Shown: positions 28,749 through 38,506, counted from the first letter of the stretch. The stretch is 64,000 nucleotides of DNA from Nocardia cyriacigeorgica NBRC 100375 (GCF_000308555.1 NZ_BAFY01000203.1:1-64000), one strand, 5' to 3'. The notes: a model not told the origin generated them from the letters alone. A program made the numbers and translations.

Positions 28749-29495
28749 CTAAGCCTTGCGGCCGGGCGCCCGGTCCGCGCGGCGGTCCACGAGCGCTTGC
28801 AGGCCGTCGAGTATCCGGTCGATGCCGAAGTTCAAGGCATCATCGCGGGCCGATGCACCGCCGGCCTGCTCGCCCATGGCGGCGGCGACCTCGGGATACC
28901 GGTCTCCCGCTGCCTCCATCACCTCCGCCATCTGCCGCATCAACTGCTCTTCCATGCCTTCGGCCGGGGTGCCGCCGTGCTGTGCCGCGAGGCTGCGCGC
29001 ATGACCGTTGAGCACCACGACGGTATCCAGACGCTCCGGCCCGGTCAGGCCGATCCCCGCCATGGCCGACAGAGCGGCCTCGAGCCAGCCGAGTTCGTTC
29101 GGCCCCATCGGCCGGATGCCGGTGGACAATTCCAGCGTCCACGGGTGCGCCCGATACCGACGGAAGATCTCCTCGGCCCAGCGGCGTAGACCTGCCCGCC
29201 ATGGGGCCACATCGGAAACCGCCTGGGCCGCAGCGATATCCGGCGGTGCGCCGAGGGCGTGCTCCAGCATCAACGCGGCCAGCTCGGACTTACCCGGTAC
29301 GTACCGATACAGCGACATCTTGGTGTACCCGAGCCGTTCGGCGACCCGCTGCATGGAGACACCGGCCATCCCTTCGGCATCGGCCAGGTCGATGGCCGCG
29401 CCGACGATGGCCGCCGGCGACAGCGACGGTTTCGGGCCGCGCTTGGCCTGACGCCCGGTGCCCCAGAGCAGTTCGACCACGGTCTGAGCCGGCAT
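28749..29495 (-). CDS. TetR-family repressor, divergent from an FAD monooxygenase
   Basis: The 248-residue protein has a 30-residue pre-HTH extension, then the HTH (QRVAERLGYTKMSLYRYVPGKSEL, about 49-72) and a TetR_C_1-like ligand domain. Such long TetR proteins (TetR/TetR_C subgroup) often control oxidoreductases or drug-modifying enzymes. The ATG at 29495 follows GGAAGGA by seven bases. Inverted GAAAC boxes in the shared intergenic region are its likely binding sites. Confidence 0.9.
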   Translation of the reverse strand: MPAQTVVELLWGTGRQAKRGPKPSLSPAAIVGAAIDLADAEGMAGVSMQRVAERLGYTKMSLYRYVPGKSELAALMLEHALGAPPDIAAAQAVSDVAPWRAGLRRWAEEIFRRYRAHPWTLELSTGIRPMGPNELGWLEAALSAMAGIGLTGPERLDTVVVLNGHARSLAAQHGGTPAEGMEEQLMRQMAEVMEAAGDRYPEVAAAMGEQAGGASARDDALNFGIDRILDGLQALVDRRADRAPGRKA

Positions 29496-29518
29496 CGCGA
29501 TGTCCTTCCGGAAAGGAG

Positions 29519-29575
29519 TTGACCAGAAACTGTGTCTACCATACGCTTATCCGAGTCCACTGGAAACAGTTTCTG
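29519..29575. promoter_or_regulatory. Promoter and TetR operator candidate for the FAD monooxygenase
   Basis: TTGACC at 29519-29524 and TACGCT at 29542-29547 (17-base spacer) form a plausible rightward promoter. CAGAAACTGT (29524-29533) and ACAGTTTCTG (29566-29575) form a perfect ten-base inverted repeat with a 42-base centre spacing. The second half includes the palindrome GAAACAGTTTC. The boxes overlap and follow the promoter, as expected for repression by the divergent TetR. Confidence 0.6.
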
Positions 29576-29608
29576 CCGGACTCAATTGGTACCACTGAAG
29601 GAGCGATC

Positions 29609-30808
29609 GTGCGTAACAAGGCCGTTCTCATCTCGGGCGCGAGCATCGCCGGTCCGGCCCTGGCCTACTGGCTGGACCGCTACGGCTTCGACGTGACCGT
29701 CGTCGAACGCGCCCCCGCACCGCGTCCGGGCGGCCAGGCCGTCGACTTCAAAGGCGCCACCCACCTGACGGTGCTCGAGCGGATGGGCGTCCTCGGCGCC
29801 GTCCGGGACCGGCGGACCGGCGGTGCCGACATGGTGCTGGTGGACGCCGCGGGCAAGCGCCGCTCGCTCATCTCCGGCGATTTCACCGGCGGTGACCTCG
29901 AGATCCTGCGCGGCGATCTGGCCGAGCTCATGTACGAGCGCACCGCAGCGAGCTGCGCCTACCTCTTCGGCGATTCGATTCGCGCCCTCACCGAGACCGC
30001 CGACGGGGTGCGGGTGGAGTTCGAACGCGCCCCGGCCCGCACCTTCGACCTGGTCTTCGGCGCCGACGGGGTGCACTCACGGGTGCGCGCCCTCACCTTC
30101 GGACCGGAAAGCGACTACGTCCACCACCGCGGCTATTACTACGCCCTCGCCAATTCCGGGACCGGGTCCCGGCGCACCGATGGGCCGCGCCGCGAAGTCG
30201 CGTACGCGCACAACGCGCCGGGCAGGCTCGCCGTCAGCGGCGGCCCCAAGGCCGAGCAGATGTACATGTTCGCCTCCCCCGAACTCGACTACGCCCGCGA
30301 CGACGAGCAGGCCCAGCGCCGAATCCTGAAGCAGGCCTTCGCCGGCGTCGGCTGGGAGGTGCCGCGCATGCTCGCCGAACTCGACGAGGCGGCGAACTTC
30401 TATCTGGATTCGCTGAGCGTGGTGAAGATGACCTCGTGCGTCAACGGGCGGGTCGCACTGGTCGGTGACGCCGGCTACGGCAACACCCTCGCGGGGTTCG
30501 GCACCGGACTCGCCATCGTCGGCGCCTACGTGCTCGCCGGCGAACTCGCCGTCGCCGACGGCGATCACACCGTGGCCTTCCCGCGGTATGACGCGATCAT
30601 GCGGCGCTACAACAAGATCGCGGGTTCCAGCGATCCGGGCCGCTTCCTCGCCCCCAAAACCGCCTTCGGCATCCGGGCCCGCGACTGGTTCCTGAACACA
30701 CCGCTGTTCGGGCTGATGGTGAAGCTCGGCGACAAGGGCGCCAACGACATCGAGCTGCGCGATTACCCGGGCATTGTCGCCGCCGGTGCCGGTTCGACCG
30801 AGCGGTAA
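29609..30808 (+). CDS. FAD-dependent aromatic-ring/antibiotic monooxygenase-like protein
   Basis: The 399-residue PHBH-fold flavoprotein has the dinucleotide motif ISGASIAGPALAYWL near residue 7, the DG motif DLVFGADGVHSR near residue 150, and the GD motif VALVGDAGYGNTLAGFGTG near residue 286. Relatives hydroxylate aromatics or inactivate polyketides such as tetracyclines and rifamycins; the substrate here is unknown. The GTG start at 29609 is served by AAGGAG six bases upstream. The divergent TetR gene suggests induction by the substrate. Confidence 0.9.
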   Translation: MRNKAVLISGASIAGPALAYWLDRYGFDVTVVERAPAPRPGGQAVDFKGATHLTVLERMGVLGAVRDRRTGGADMVLVDAAGKRRSLISGDFTGGDLEILRGDLAELMYERTAASCAYLFGDSIRALTETADGVRVEFERAPARTFDLVFGADGVHSRVRALTFGPESDYVHHRGYYYALANSGTGSRRTDGPRREVAYAHNAPGRLAVSGGPKAEQMYMFASPELDYARDDEQAQRRILKQAFAGVGWEVPRMLAELDEAANFYLDSLSVVKMTSCVNGRVALVGDAGYGNTLAGFGTGLAIVGAYVLAGELAVADGDHTVAFPRYDAIMRRYNKIAGSSDPGRFLAPKTAFGIRARDWFLNTPLFGLMVKLGDKGANDIELRDYPGIVAAGAGSTER

Positions 30809-31205
30809 CGCGTCGTCGACCGCCGCGGCATCACCTGCCGGTGCGAGGTCGACCCCCGGCCTTCGAACACCCACCCGCGTATCCGGCTCCGCGCCCGCAG
30901 AGGGCGCGGCGAACTCGCGGCACGGCGTCCAGACGACGTGTGGACTTTGCGCCACGCCACGGCGTACTAGCGGCGGCGGCGCACGTCGCCTGCCGGCCCA
31001 CGGCGAAGTGCGGATGAGTCGGCGCTGGGGACTGCGCCTGCGTCATGCGAGGCGGTCGATGCCTATCCGTGCCTGGGGCGGATACCGCCGAGTTGCCGGG
31101 GGCCGTGGGCTCGAGCCGCCACGACGCCGCCCGAAAAGCGGCGACGCGCCCACAATTCGGCAAGTGCCGATCGCAGGCGCGTCGTCCGGAGAATGTCGGC
31201 CGAAC
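30809..31205. other. Gene-poor 397-base gap with one hairpin
   Basis: No convincing coding frame is seen. CCGCGCCC (30889-30896) pairs with GGGCGCGG (30902-30909) around a five-base loop, 80 bases after the monooxygenase stop; it may be its terminator. Nothing else is recognised before the convergent glyA stop. Confidence 0.5.
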
Positions 31206-32501
31206 TCAGCCCAGCAGGCGCCAGTCCTCGAGCCCCTGGTACAGCGGCAGGTCATTGGCCAGTTTGCGGACCCGTCCGCGCAGCGTCTCGACATCGGAAC
31301 CACCGGCCAGCGCGGTGCCGATGATGTCGGCGACCTCGGTGAACTCGGTGTCGCCGAAGCCACGGGTGGCCAGGGCGGCGGTGCCGATACGCAGGCCCGA
31401 GGTGACCATCGGCGGACGCGGATCGAACGGAACGGCGTTGCGGTTGACCGTGATGCCGATCTCGTGCAGCAGATCCTCGCCCTGCTGACCGTCGAGCTGG
31501 GAGTTGCGCAGATCCACCAGCACCAGGTGCACATCGGTGCCGCCGGTGAGCACGCTGATCCCCTTGCCCGCGACGTCGGCGGCGGTCAGCCGCTCGGCCA
31601 GGATCTTGGCGCCGGACAGGGTGCGCTGCTGACGCTCGGCGAACTCGGCGGTGGCGGCGATCTTGAACGCGACGGCCTTGGCGGCGATGGCATGCATCAG
31701 CGGCCCGCCCTGCTGGCCGGGGAACACCGAGCTGTTGAGCTTCTTGGCGAACTCCTGCTTGGCCAGGATCAGACCGGAGCGCGGACCGCCGAGGGTCTTG
31801 TGCACGGTGGAGGAGACGACGTCGGCGTAGGGCACCGGCGAGGGATGCAGCCCGGCCGCGACCAGACCGGCGAAGTGCGCCATATCGACCCACAGGTAGG
31901 CGCCGACCTCGTCGGCGATCTCGCGGAAGGCGGCGAAATCCTGATGCCGCGGGTAGGCCGACCAGCCCGCGACGATCACCTTCGGCCGCGCCTCCAGGGC
32001 GATCTTGCGCACCTCGTCCATGTCGACGCGGTGGTCTTCCTTGCTGACGCCGTAGGAGTGGACCTCGTACAGCTTGCCGGAGAAGTTCAGCCGCATGCCG
32101 TGGGTGAGGTGACCGCCGTGGGCCAGGTCCAGGCCGAGCAGTTTCTCGCCCGGGTTCATCAGCGACATCAGCACCGCGGCGTTGGCCTGGGCGCCCGAAT
32201 GCGGCTGGACGTTGGCGAACTCGGCGCCGAACAGTTCCTTGGCCCGCTCGCGGGCCAGGTTCTCCACGACGTCGACGTGCTCGCAGCCGCCGTAGTAGCG
32301 ACGGCCCGGGTAGCCCTCGGCGTACTTGTTGGTGAGCACGCTGCCCTGCGCCTGCAGGACCGCGCGCGGCACGAAGTTCTCCGAGGCGATCATCTCGAGG
32401 GTGTCGCGCTCGCGGGCGAGCTCTCCTGCCATCGCGGCAGCGACCTCGGGATCGAGTTCACCGAGAGACTGGGTATTGACAGAAGCGGTCGTCTGCGTCA
32501 C
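31206..32501 (-). CDS. glyA: Serine hydroxymethyltransferase
   Basis: This PLP enzyme converts serine and tetrahydrofolate to glycine and methylene-THF, the main one-carbon source. The 431-residue protein has the PLP-lysine motif [15 protein letters not shown] (Lys near residue 232), [12 protein letters not shown] near residue 38, and [18 protein letters not shown]. It starts at GTG 32501. The arrangement next to coaA and the DUF885 gene matches the mycobacterial core region. Confidence 0.97.
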   Translation of the reverse strand: MTQTTASVNTQSLGELDPEVAAAMAGELARERDTLEMIASENFVPRAVLQAQGSVLTNKYAEGYPGRRYYGGCEHVDVVENLARERAKELFGAEFANVQPHSGAQANAAVLMSLMNPGEKLLGLDLAHGGHLTHGMRLNFSGKLYEVHSYGVSKEDHRVDMDEVRKIALEARPKVIVAGWSAYPRHQDFAAFREIADEVGAYLWVDMAHFAGLVAAGLHPSPVPYADVVSSTVHKTLGGPRSGLILAKQEFAKKLNSSVFPGQQGGPLMHAIAAKAVAFKIAATAEFAERQQRTLSGAKILAERLTAADVAGKGISVLTGGTDVHLVLVDLRNSQLDGQQGEDLLHEIGITVNRNAVPFDPRPPMVTSGLRIGTAALATRGFGDTEFTEVADIIGTALAGGSDVETLRGRVRKLANDLPLYQGLEDWRLLG

Positions 32502-32687
32502 CCGGATAGTCTATTTGCTGCCGCCCCGCCCGGCCGAACGGGGTCGGATAGCACATCGCGCACCGCTGCGCACGCCTTTCCGGCGACCTTTTCGCCGCTC
32601 GGGGTCCCGGCGACGAGGCTCGGGCCACCTGCACTGCCCTGATCGGAGGACGTTCGGCCCGCCCGCACCGCCCGGACCGAACGACGG

Positions 32688-33893
32688 TCAGGCCGCCTGC
32701 ACGGCTCGGATCGCGCCGGGCGTCAGGGGTTCATCCAGCAACCGCCGGAACCGGTCGGCCCGCTCGTCGGCGCTGGGCGCCTGGTCCAGCCAGCCGCCGA
32801 GCAGCCGGTAGCCCTCGACGTAGGTGCTGATGTAGGCCCGCCACAGCGGCGAGGACAGGAAGCGCAGCGATTGCCTGGCCCGTTCCGGTGTCGTCAGATT
32901 CCAGCGTTGCAGGAACTCGGCGACCTCGTCGGCGTCGCGGCCGCGGTCGTGCAGCAGCAGGGCGGCGTCCTGGCGTACCCCGAGCAGCTGCGCCGAGGCC
33001 TGCGACAGTCGTTCGGCGCGTTCGCCGTCGAAGCGCAGGCCGAGGTCGGCGTAGATCTCCTGCGCCCAGCGGCCCCAGCCCGGCCCGACGATGGCCTCCA
33101 GCGCCAGGTCGGCCAGGCCCTCGGCCATCAGGCACTGCGGGGTGTTGACCAGGAACAGCGTCTGCTCGGCCTGCCCGGCGGCGACCAACCCGGCCTCCTT
33201 GCGGCAATGCTCGGTGTGGTGGCCGGGGTAGGCCTCGTGCGCGATGAGCCGCGGCAGGTTGGCCATGTGCTGGCGCAGATCGGAGTTGATCGCGACCTTG
33301 GAGTGGAAGTTGCCCAGGTAGTAGTTGAAGCCGGACCACGGTTTGTCGCCGACGATCTCGTAGGTGACGTGCTCATGGTCGGGCAGCGGATACCGCTCAC
33401 GCACCAGCTCGCGCAGCGCGCCGGAGAACGCTTCCACGCAGGCGGCCAGCCGCTCCGGCGGGATCTCGTCGGCCTGCCGGTGCGCGGCGATGCGTTCGGC
33501 CAGCGGACCGTCGCCGGCCAGCACCTCATCCATCTTGCGGTGTGCGTCGCGGTAGTCGGCCTCGTCGCCGGGTGCGATGTCGACGTCGAAGTAGGCGCGC
33601 ACCTCGTCGACGAAACCGATGTCGTCCCCGGCGAACTTGCGGGCCGAGCATTCCAGCGCGCGCAGGTGCACATCGAGGAACTCGGTACGTTCGGGCGCCA
33701 GACCCGCCCCCGGCAGTTCGGCGCGCAGGGCCAGCGCCCGTCGCGCGAGTTCGCGGGGCTGGGGTGCGGGGGCGTTCTCGACCTCCCGACGCAGCGCCGG
33801 ATCGCCGGTGAACGCGTCGACGAAACCCTCCTCCAGGCGGTCGAAGGCCAGGCCGAGCCGCAGGTAATCGGTGACGAGCGGATGCGCTTCCAT
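32688..33893 (-). CDS. DUF885 family protein, metallopeptidase-like
   Basis: The 401-residue, mostly helical protein carries the DUF885 metal-site motif AHEAYPGHHTEH near residue 219, with a downstream MAEGLADLALEAI helix that would supply another ligand. Family members are distant M1/M32-like peptidases; the substrate is unknown. ATG 33893 (MEAHPLVTDYLRLG) gives the standard N-terminus; ten extra residues are possible from an upstream start. It is upstream of glyA on the same strand, 186 bases away, and divergent from coaA. Confidence 0.85.
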   Translation of the reverse strand: MEAHPLVTDYLRLGLAFDRLEEGFVDAFTGDPALRREVENAPAPQPRELARRALALRAELPGAGLAPERTEFLDVHLRALECSARKFAGDDIGFVDEVRAYFDVDIAPGDEADYRDAHRKMDEVLAGDGPLAERIAAHRQADEIPPERLAACVEAFSGALRELVRERYPLPDHEHVTYEIVGDKPWSGFNYYLGNFHSKVAINSDLRQHMANLPRLIAHEAYPGHHTEHCRKEAGLVAAGQAEQTLFLVNTPQCLMAEGLADLALEAIVGPGWGRWAQEIYADLGLRFDGERAERLSQASAQLLGVRQDAALLLHDRGRDADEVAEFLQRWNLTTPERARQSLRFLSSPLWRAYISTYVEGYRLLGGWLDQAPSADERADRFRRLLDEPLTPGAIRAVQAA

Positions 33894-34073
33894 GGCAGCC
33901 GACGATAGCGGTTCCACCAGCACGGCGCCGGGAGTTACCGGCCGGTAGGCGACCCCCTTTTCCCGGTGTGCGGCGGCTAGGCGCAGAATTCAGCCATGCG
34001 GCCACAGTTAGTCCGAATCTCACAGCGCCGGTGCGATATGTGTGCGTGTTTGCCGGAATGGAGCGTCGGGTAA

Positions 34074-35006
34074 GTGGCACGGATGAGCGAGCCGAGCCCG
34101 TATGTGGAATTCGATCGGAAACAGTGGCGCACACTGCGGAAATCGACTCCACTGGTGCTCACCGAGGAAGAACTGCGCGGCCTGCGCGGTCTGGGTGAGC
34201 AGATCGATCTGGAAGAGGTCGCCGAGGTCTATCTTCCGCTCGCCCGGCTCATTCATTTGCAGGTCGCCGCACGTCAGCGGCTGTTCGCGGCCACCGCGAC
34301 CTTCCTCGGGGAAAAGCATCCGGACCAGCAGGTGCCATTCGTGATCGGTGTCGCCGGCAGTGTCGCGGTGGGTAAATCCACCACTGCGCGCGTGCTGCAA
34401 GCGCTACTGGCACGCTGGGATCACCATCCGCGAGTGGATTTGGTCACAACCGACGGGTTCCTCTACCCCACCGCCGAACTCACCCGCCGCGGCATCATGC
34501 ATCGCAAGGGATTCCCGGAGAGCTACGACCGCCGCAAACTGCTGCGTTTCGTCACCGAGGTGAAATCCGGTGCGCCGGAAGTGTGTGCGCCGGTGTATTC
34601 GCATATCTCCTATGACATCGTGCCCGGCGAGTTCCATTGCGTGCGACAGCCCGACATCCTCATCGTCGAGGGCCTCAATGTCTTACAGACCGGTCCGCGG
34701 TTGATGGTGTCGGATCTGTTCGACTTCTCCATCTATGTCGATGCCCGCATCGAGGACATCGAGAACTGGTATGTGCAAAGGTTTCTCAGCCTGCGCAAGA
34801 CCGGATTCGCCGATCCGAAGGCGCATTTCCACCATTACGCTCGCTTCACCGACGAGGAGGCGACGGCGGCCGCCAAGGACATCTGGAACTCGACCAACCG
34901 CCCGAATCTGGTGGAGAACATCCTGCCCACCCGTCCGCGCGCGACGCTGGTGCTGCGCAAAGACTCCGACCACACCATCAATCGGCTGCGGTTGCGGAAA
35001 TTGTGA
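34074..35006 (+). CDS. coaA: Type I pantothenate kinase
   Basis: It phosphorylates pantothenate in the first committed step of coenzyme A synthesis. The 310-residue protein has the P-loop [12 protein letters not shown] (residues 92-103), [24 protein letters not shown] and the C-terminal [22 protein letters not shown] 34074 ([14 protein letters not shown]) is preferred to ATG 34083 because actinobacterial relatives start three residues before SEP and because GGAG lies ten bases upstream. Confidence 0.96.
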   Translation: MARMSEPSPYVEFDRKQWRTLRKSTPLVLTEEELRGLRGLGEQIDLEEVAEVYLPLARLIHLQVAARQRLFAATATFLGEKHPDQQVPFVIGVAGSVAVGKSTTARVLQALLARWDHHPRVDLVTTDGFLYPTAELTRRGIMHRKGFPESYDRRKLLRFVTEVKSGAPEVCAPVYSHISYDIVPGEFHCVRQPDILIVEGLNVLQTGPRLMVSDLFDFSIYVDARIEDIENWYVQRFLSLRKTGFADPKAHFHHYARFTDEEATAAAKDIWNSTNRPNLVENILPTRPRATLVLRKDSDHTINRLRLRKL

Positions 35007-35043
35007 GCCGGCGCGATCCGCTCATGTACCGAGCCGCGCTGCT

Positions 35044-35175
35044 CAGCCGCTGAACCGGCGGTGCGCACTCACCGAACCAGCGCTACCGCGGCGCCGAACC
35101 GGCTCTGCCGCGGCGCCGAACCGGCTCTGCCGTGCCGCGGAATCGCCGGTGCTCAAACTCCGAATCGCCGGTGTC
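35044..35175. repeat. Degenerate 22-bp tandem array between coaA and uppS
   Basis: Six consecutive 22-base units start at 35044, 35066, 35088, 35110, 35132 and 35154, each with GAA at the ninth to eleventh base, usually within CCGAAYCG. The copies at 35088 and 35110 are identical. The last unit runs into the 3' coding end of the convergent uppS-type gene. A shifted seventh copy may follow. Confidence 0.75.
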
Positions 35176-35941
35176 GCGCAGCGAAATCGCGCAGGGCGCG
35201 CAGGAAATCCACCCGCCGGAACTCCGGCCAGTACGCCTCGGTGAACCAGATCTCCGAATACGCGCTCTGCCACAGCAGGAAACCCGACAGCCGCTGCTCA
35301 CCGGAGGTGCGGATGACGAGGTCGGGATCGGGCTGGCCGGAGGTGTAGAGGTGCTGGCCGATGGCGTTGACGGTGATCGACTGCACCAGGTCCTCACCGG
35401 TCTCCCCGGCCGCGATCTCCTGGCGCACCAGCGAGCGCACCGCGTCGGTGATCTCCTGCCTGCCGCCGTAGCCGACGGCCACGTTGACGTGCACGCCGTT
35501 GCGTCCACTGGTGCGTTCGGCGGCGGTGCGCAACCGTTTGGCGATCAGCTCGGGGAATCCGTCGAGCGAGCCGACCAGCCGCACACTCCAGTTCTGGTCC
35601 GGCGCCGACAGTTCCTCGACGACGTCGGTGATCACCTCGAACAGCGTCTCCAGCTCTTCCGGATCGCGGCGCAGGTTCTCGGTGGACAGCAGGTAGACGG
35701 TGACCATCTCGATGCCGGCGGCCTCGCACCAGCCCACCAGTTCGGCGATTTTCAGCGCACCCACCCGGTGCCCATGGCTGACGTCGGTGAAGCCGTTCTC
35801 CCTGGCCCAGCGCCGATTGCCGTCGCACATCACCGCAACGTGGCGGGGATGCTGCTTGCCTGCCAGCTGCTTGGCCAGCCGGGCCTCGTAGACGCGATAC
35901 GGAAAGCCACGCACCCGACTCGGAAACTCCACGGCGTCCAA
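35153..35941 (-). CDS. Short-chain Z-isoprenyl (E,Z-farnesyl) diphosphate synthase
   Basis: This is a cis-prenyltransferase of the UppS family, 262 residues. It has the catalytic CDGNRRWARE (Asp near residue 40), TVYLLSTENLRRDPEEL, VNVAVGYGGRQEITDA and DLVIRTSGEQRLSGFLLWQ. It closely resembles the mycobacterial Rv1086 type, which makes Z-farnesyl diphosphate for decaprenyl phosphate synthesis; that product is inferred. TTG 35941 has GAGG eight bases upstream; GTG 35932 is an alternative. The last codons overlap the 22-bp repeat array. It is divergent from hemolysin III. Confidence 0.92.
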   Translation of the reverse strand: MDAVEFPSRVRGFPYRVYEARLAKQLAGKQHPRHVAVMCDGNRRWARENGFTDVSHGHRVGALKIAELVGWCEAAGIEMVTVYLLSTENLRRDPEELETLFEVITDVVEELSAPDQNWSVRLVGSLDGFPELIAKRLRTAAERTSGRNGVHVNVAVGYGGRQEITDAVRSLVRQEIAAGETGEDLVQSITVNAIGQHLYTSGQPDPDLVIRTSGEQRLSGFLLWQSAYSEIWFTEAYWPEFRRVDFLRALRDFAARHRRFGV

Positions 35942-36008
35942 CAGTACGCCTCGTCACGTTGTCCGCGGCATCGGCCGCGTTTCCCGGTACAGTGACGATC
36001 GGACCGGC

Positions 36009-36028
36009 AACCTACGGTTCCGTAGGTT
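36009..36028. promoter_or_regulatory. Perfect palindrome in the uppS/hemolysin III divergent region
   Basis: AACCTACGGTTCCGTAGGTT has two nine-base arms around TT and is fully symmetrical, as expected for a TetR-type operator. It lies 29 bases upstream of the hemolysin III GTG and 68 bases from the prenyltransferase start. Confidence 0.7.
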
Positions 36029-36056
36029 ACTCGCGAGTTAACTCAGGAGGTAGTTG

Positions 36057-36776
36057 GTGACCGATCCGGTCGACACCACCACCGCGGCCGAGGACGCGGC
36101 CGACGAAGCGATCAACCCAGCCGACGCGCTCGCCGCGCTGGTCAAACCGAGCATGCGCGGCTGGATCCACACCTGGGCCGTCGGAATCGCGGCGATCGGG
36201 GTCATCGCGCTGGTCGTCGCCGCGGCCACGGTGTCGACCACCGCCGTGTGGTCGACGCTCGTCTACGGCCTCACCGTCTGTCTGCTGTTCGGCGTCAGCG
36301 CCGTCTATCACCGCGTCACCTGGCAGACGGTGCGCGCCCGCATCCGCATGAAACGCGCGGACCATTCGATGATCTTCTTGTTCATCGCGGGCAGCTACAC
36401 CCCCTTCGCGCTGCTCGGCCTGCCCGGCTCCACCGGACGCACGCTGCTGATCGTGGTGTGGGCAGGTGCGCTGGCCGGTGTCGCGTTGAAACTGCTGTGG
36501 CCGACCGCACCGCGCTGGGTCGGCGTGCCGCTGTATCTGCTGCTCGGCTGGGCGATCGTGCCGGTGGCGGGTGAGCTCTACGACAATGTGGGCCTGGCTC
36601 CGCTCATCCTGCTGCTGGTCGGTGGCCTCATCTACAGCGGTGGCGCCATCCTCTACGCCACCAAATGGCCGAATCCGTGGCCGGAAGTGTTCGGTCACCA
36701 CGAGTTCTTCCACGCCGCGACGGTGCTCGCGGCGCTGGCGCACTACGTTGCGGTTTGGCTGGTGCTGCTGCGCTGA
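36057..36776 (+). CDS. Hemolysin III/PAQR-family membrane protein
   Basis: The 239-residue protein has seven predicted membrane segments. It carries the family residues SAVYHRVTW near residue 80, the DHSMIFLFIAGSYTPF segment near residue 101, and the C-terminal FGHHEFFHAATVLAALAHY with metal-type histidines. The fold is that of the adiponectin/progestin-receptor (PAQR) hydrolase-like superfamily; bacterial function is unclear. GTG 36057 is six bases from CAGGAGG; TTG 36054 is possible but too close. A TetR-like palindrome overlaps the probable promoter. Confidence 0.93.
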   Translation: MTDPVDTTTAAEDAADEAINPADALAALVKPSMRGWIHTWAVGIAAIGVIALVVAAATVSTTAVWSTLVYGLTVCLLFGVSAVYHRVTWQTVRARIRMKRADHSMIFLFIAGSYTPFALLGLPGSTGRTLLIVVWAGALAGVALKLLWPTAPRWVGVPLYLLLGWAIVPVAGELYDNVGLAPLILLLVGGLIYSGGAILYATKWPNPWPEVFGHHEFFHAATVLAALAHYVAVWLVLLR

Positions 36777-36852
36777 CCGCCTCCGGCGTTCTATGCTGCT
36801 CGTTCGTGTCAGTCGCTGCCGCAATGAGCACCGCGCAGCCCGAGCGCACGCC

Positions 36853-38436
36853 ATGATCACCCGTCTGGTGGTCTGGGCGCTCCGGGCGCGCTGGGGTCTG
36901 GCCGCGGTCGTGATCACCTGCAATCTCAGCGGTCTGGCCGTCATCGTCACCCAGCTGTGGCTCGGCGGGTTCTTCGACCGGCTCGGCCCCGACATCCTGC
37001 GCGCGCTCGCCGTCGTCGCGGTCTACCCCGCCATCGGTTTCGGTGTCGGCATCGGCTTGGCCATCCGCGACCGCACCGTCTATTTCGCCTGGCTCGACCA
37101 GACCCGCAAACCCACGCCCGACGAGGCCAGGCGGTTACTGCGGCTGCCGATCGCGATCACCACCCGCGCACTGGCGCTGTGGTTGCCCGGCGTGATCATC
37201 GCCTCGATCGTGCTCGCCGAAGTGACCGAGCAGGACGACTTGGCGGTGATGGCGTCGATGTTCGTCATCGGCGGCCTGGAGTCGGCCGGGCTCACCTTCC
37301 TGATCGTGGACCGGCTGATCCGCCCGACCATCCCGATCGTGGCCGGGGTGCTCGGTGCGACCATGCACTGGAGCTCGACGGTGTTCGTCCGGGTGGTGCT
37401 CACCTGGGCGGTGTCGGGGGCGATGCCGCTGTCGATGTTGATCGTGGTGCTGGCCGATCCGGTGTCGGGGCCCTCCGATCGCATCCGCACCGGAATCTAT
37501 GTGGCCGCGCTGGGCATCGTCGTCGGCGCGCTCGCCACCGCGACCCTGGCTCGCGCGGTGGCCGCCCCGATGCGGAAACTCCGCTTCGCGCTGGACCGGA
37601 TCACCCACGGCGACCTCGAGGTGCGGGTGTCGGTGAACAGCGCCAGCGAAATCGGCCGGCTCGAGCATTCGGTCAATCAACTGGCGGCCGCGCTGCGCGA
37701 GCGGACCAGGATGCGCGATGTGTTCGGCAGGCACGTCGGTGACGAGGTGGCCGAGCGGGCGCTGGCCGGCGGGGTTGACCTGACCGGCGATGTGCGCGTG
37801 GTGTCGGCGTTGTTCGTCGACGTGACCGGTTCGGTGGAGATCTCCACCGGCCTGCCGCCGCAGGAGTTCGTGGCCAAGCTCAATCGGCTGCTCTCGATCG
37901 TGGTCGCCGCGACCGAGGACAACAACGGGCTGGTCAACAAGTTCGAAGGCGATGCCGCGCTGTGCATCTTCGGAGCGCCGATCGCCTTGCGCGACAACGC
38001 CACCCCCGCCCTGCGGGCCGCCCGCCGGATCCGGGACGAGGTGCTGGCCACCGGTGAGCTCGACATCGGCATCGGGGTCGCGCGCGGGCAGGTGTTCGCC
38101 GGTGACGTCGGCACCGACACCCGGCTGGAGTTCACCGTCATCGGCGACGCCGTCAACGAGGCCGCCCGGCTCACCACCGCGGCCAAGGCCGTGCATCGCC
38201 GGATCCTGGTGAGCGAATCGGTCATCGAGGCCGCCGCACCGCACGAACGCGCCACATGGGAGCCCTATGGGGAGCTGCCGCTGCGCGGGATGAGCGACCC
38301 GACACCGTCGTGGACCGATCTGCCGCAGGATGAGTCGACACCGCCGGATCAGGTGGCCGACGAGGGCACCACCATCGTCGAACCTCCGCGCCCGGCGCCC
38401 GCCCCCACTCGCGACCCGGCCGCCGGACCTGCCTGA
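36853..38436 (+). CDS. Membrane class III adenylate cyclase with HAMP domain
   Basis: The 527-residue protein has six predicted membrane helices (residues about 15-235), a HAMP domain (about 232-285) and a class III cyclase domain. All catalytic residues are present: metal Asp323 (LFVDVTGS) and Asp367 (KFEGDAAL), substrate-selecting Lys363 and Asp432 (VIGDAVNEAARL), Asn435 and Arg439. It should make cAMP and resembles the mycobacterial Rv1318c/Rv3645 group. A Pro-rich tail follows. ATG 36853 is chosen; ATG 36793 is possible. Confidence 0.92.
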   Translation: MITRLVVWALRARWGLAAVVITCNLSGLAVIVTQLWLGGFFDRLGPDILRALAVVAVYPAIGFGVGIGLAIRDRTVYFAWLDQTRKPTPDEARRLLRLPIAITTRALALWLPGVIIASIVLAEVTEQDDLAVMASMFVIGGLESAGLTFLIVDRLIRPTIPIVAGVLGATMHWSSTVFVRVVLTWAVSGAMPLSMLIVVLADPVSGPSDRIRTGIYVAALGIVVGALATATLARAVAAPMRKLRFALDRITHGDLEVRVSVNSASEIGRLEHSVNQLAAALRERTRMRDVFGRHVGDEVAERALAGGVDLTGDVRVVSALFVDVTGSVEISTGLPPQEFVAKLNRLLSIVVAATEDNNGLVNKFEGDAALCIFGAPIALRDNATPALRAARRIRDEVLATGELDIGIGVARGQVFAGDVGTDTRLEFTVIGDAVNEAARLTTAAKAVHRRILVSESVIEAAAPHERATWEPYGELPLRGMSDPTPSWTDLPQDESTPPDQVADEGTTIVEPPRPAPAPTRDPAAGPA

Positions 38437-38506
38437 ACCGGGAGCCGGCACGCACGAAACGGTAGCCGGACGCCCACGGTTCATGTTGTGAGAGGAGACT
38501 TCAGGG

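Noticed and set aside
35044..35175. CRISPR-like array
   Set aside because: Repeats are 22 bp in direct tandem with no spacers and run into coding DNA.
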